Notes under the pieces: generated by a model
The model's input: the letters and a program-made list of their open reading frames with translations, nothing else
Database searches by the model: none
Told to the model about the DNA's origin: nothing
Translations under genes and position numbers: made by a program
Assembly: GCA_031263665.1 (NCBI GenBank)
Contig: JAISFJ010000183.1
Span: forward strand, 1-5,758
From: Coriobacteriales bacterium
Lineage (GTDB): Bacteria > Actinomycetota > Coriobacteriia > Coriobacteriales > UBA8131
Length of the DNA: 5,758 nt
Reading direction: 5' to 3'
Shown: piece by piece, positions 4,877 to 5,758 of the stretch
Position numbering within the stretch: the first letter of the stretch is position 1
Layout of the letters: the number at the start of each line of letters is the position of its first letter

Positions 4877-5758
4877 TCACAGGCCGCGGGCTTTGAGGTC
4901 AGCTACGAGGCGCAGGTGCCAGTCGACGATGTCGAAACAAAAATCATCGCCCTCATCGACGCCCCCGCCTTCACCTGAGTCGGTGCCTTTTGGCGGCCTT
5001 CTTGCCGTGTGACGGAGATGCTTTTTGAGCGCTCGCCGTCTGAGGTCAACAACGTCACAATGCGAAACGCCACGCGACCCCGCACCTTCAATCATACCGT
5101 TGAAGCTGCCAAAAGGCGTTGAATTGAGAGCGACCAAGCCGTCGTTTGGCCCGTCGAAATGGCGGACGATGAGATAACTGAATGTCATCGTAACATCACT
5201 CAAAGGCCCGCCCATAACCCCAGCGTAACTTTGGCAAAACAGCGAATCCAGGGGCGGATGTTTCTCGTTGAAGCGTCGCATGGCATCGGTTGTTAATTGG
5301 GAACATACGGCATAAAAATCGGGGGACTTGTCGCCTAGCAATTTGAAAAATCCGTTGACGGGAACGGCGGCCGCCTTAAAAAGCGGTGCGGGTATCCGCA
5401 TGACAGCATCCATGGTGCGCGAGCCAGCGTGGGGAGTCGCGATGGTCGTAAGGCTCGCGATGTGCGGCGCGCAGTCCTCCATCGAAGCAAGCATCCGCAT
5501 GTCGAGCCCACCTTTGGAATGGGCGATGACGTTCACTTTCTCACAACCCGCCTGCTCAATGATACCGAGAAGAGTCTCACGCAGCATAGAGGCATTGTTC
5601 TCGCAGCTACCCCATGCGTCCTGGAGGCCGTAATGGATGCGCGCTCCGTGAGCGATAAGCGCCTCGGGGATTCGCCCCCAATAACGATATCGATGACTGT
5701 CATGAAACCCCACCCCATGAACAAGAAGAAGCGGCCACCGCGTCGCACAACAATCATC
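4877..5758 (-). CDS. Alpha/beta-hydrolase lipase/esterase (5' end missing)
   Basis: The 3' portion of a lipase-type alpha/beta hydrolase; the frame is open to the window edge, so the N-terminus lies beyond it and 293 residues are visible. An in-frame GTG at 5711-5713 is not the start: the upstream codons read PLLLVHGVGFHDSHRYRYWG, the first strand and oxyanion HG of this family. The catalytic triad is visible as Ser81 in AHSKGG (the AxSxG variant of GxSxG), Asp206 in GPNDGLV and His233 in GVSHCDV. ATPHAGSRTMD follows the nucleophile strand. The family's normal C-terminus (FDIVDWHLRLVADLKARGL) is present but is separated from the His region by an acidic, glycine-rich linker of about 25 residues. 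It would hydrolyse carboxylic ester or acylglycerol bonds; whether it is secreted cannot be judged. Same strand as thiT-thiN, 294 bases upstream, with no obvious functional link. Confidence 0.88.
   Translation of the reverse strand, partial: DDCCATRWPLLLVHGVGFHDSHRYRYWGRIPEALIAHGARIHYGLQDAWGSCENNASMLRETLLGIIEQAGCEKVNVIAHSKGGLDMRMLASMEDCAPHIASLTTIATPHAGSRTMDAVMRIPAPLFKAAAVPVNGFFKLLGDKSPDFYAVCSQLTTDAMRRFNEKHPPLDSLFCQSYAGVMGGPLSDVTMTFSYLIVRHFDGPNDGLVALNSTPFGSFNGMIEGAGSRGVSHCDVVDLRRRALKKHLRHTARRPPKGTDSGEGGGVDEGDDFCFDIVDWHLRLVADLKARGL

Noticed and set aside
4766..4978. A + strand 70-residue reading frame with good codon third positions
   Set aside because: It has no ribosome binding site and overlaps the lipase 3' end antiparallel. 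The lipase C-terminus matches its family, so this is most likely a shadow.
5533..5757. A - strand frame from 5757 (MIVVRRGGRFFLF...) as a separate gene
   Set aside because: It is in another frame over the lipase N-terminal region, where LLLVHGVGFHDSHRY clearly marks the true frame.

Overview
The window reads as chromosomal DNA of a Gram-positive bacterium, most likely an anaerobic actinobacterium such as a Coriobacteriia-like lineage. The clues are GC content around the mid-50s percent by eye, strong AGGAGG-type ribosome binding sites, a zinc-ribbon L28 protein, an ECF-type thiamine transporter subunit, a CsoR-family metal sensor, and a tRNA-Phe with its CCA encoded in the gene. The taxonomic placement is inference; nothing in the window fixes a genus.

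Left part (1-2640, + strand) is a metal-homeostasis unit. A CsoR-family repressor carrying the C-H-C Cu(I) ligand set (217-492) is followed, after a 211-base spacer, by a P1B-type heavy-metal ATPase (704-2638). The spacer holds a good sigma-A-type promoter (627-655) whose -10 hexamer is overlapped by a TACC...GGTA operator-like palindrome (654-675). A second, differently built candidate operator (TACT-C6-AGT, 530-545) lies further upstream. The simple model is that CsoR blocks the ATPase promoter until metal binds, and the ATPase then exports the metal. The ATPase lacks an N-terminal metal-binding domain and its last two membrane helices do not carry the usual Cu(I) residues, so the exported metal is not settled.

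Middle part (2640-3150, + strand) is a housekeeping translation block: an extended -10 promoter, tRNA-Phe(GAA), rpmB (ribosomal protein L28), and a hairpin terminator that can serve both converging transcripts.

Right part (3170-5758, - strand) is a thiamine salvage pair, thiT (ECF substrate-binding membrane subunit) then thiN (thiamine pyrophosphokinase), transcribed leftward. They are preceded by a 294-base leader. Upstream of that is the 3' part of an alpha/beta-hydrolase lipase gene whose 5' end lies beyond the window. ThiT would capture external thiamine and ThiN would convert it directly to TPP. The leader holds sequence blocks that line up with part of a TPP riboswitch (GGGAGC, GGCTGAGAGG, GGTAATGC at normal spacing) but lacks the hallmark ACCTGAT block and its partner. 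It also has a 12-base direct repeat, one copy of which runs into the thiT Shine-Dalgarno sequence. This leader is the most intriguing non-coding stretch. A short REP-like palindrome lies between thiT and thiN.

I did not find phage, insertion sequence, CRISPR or defence genes.
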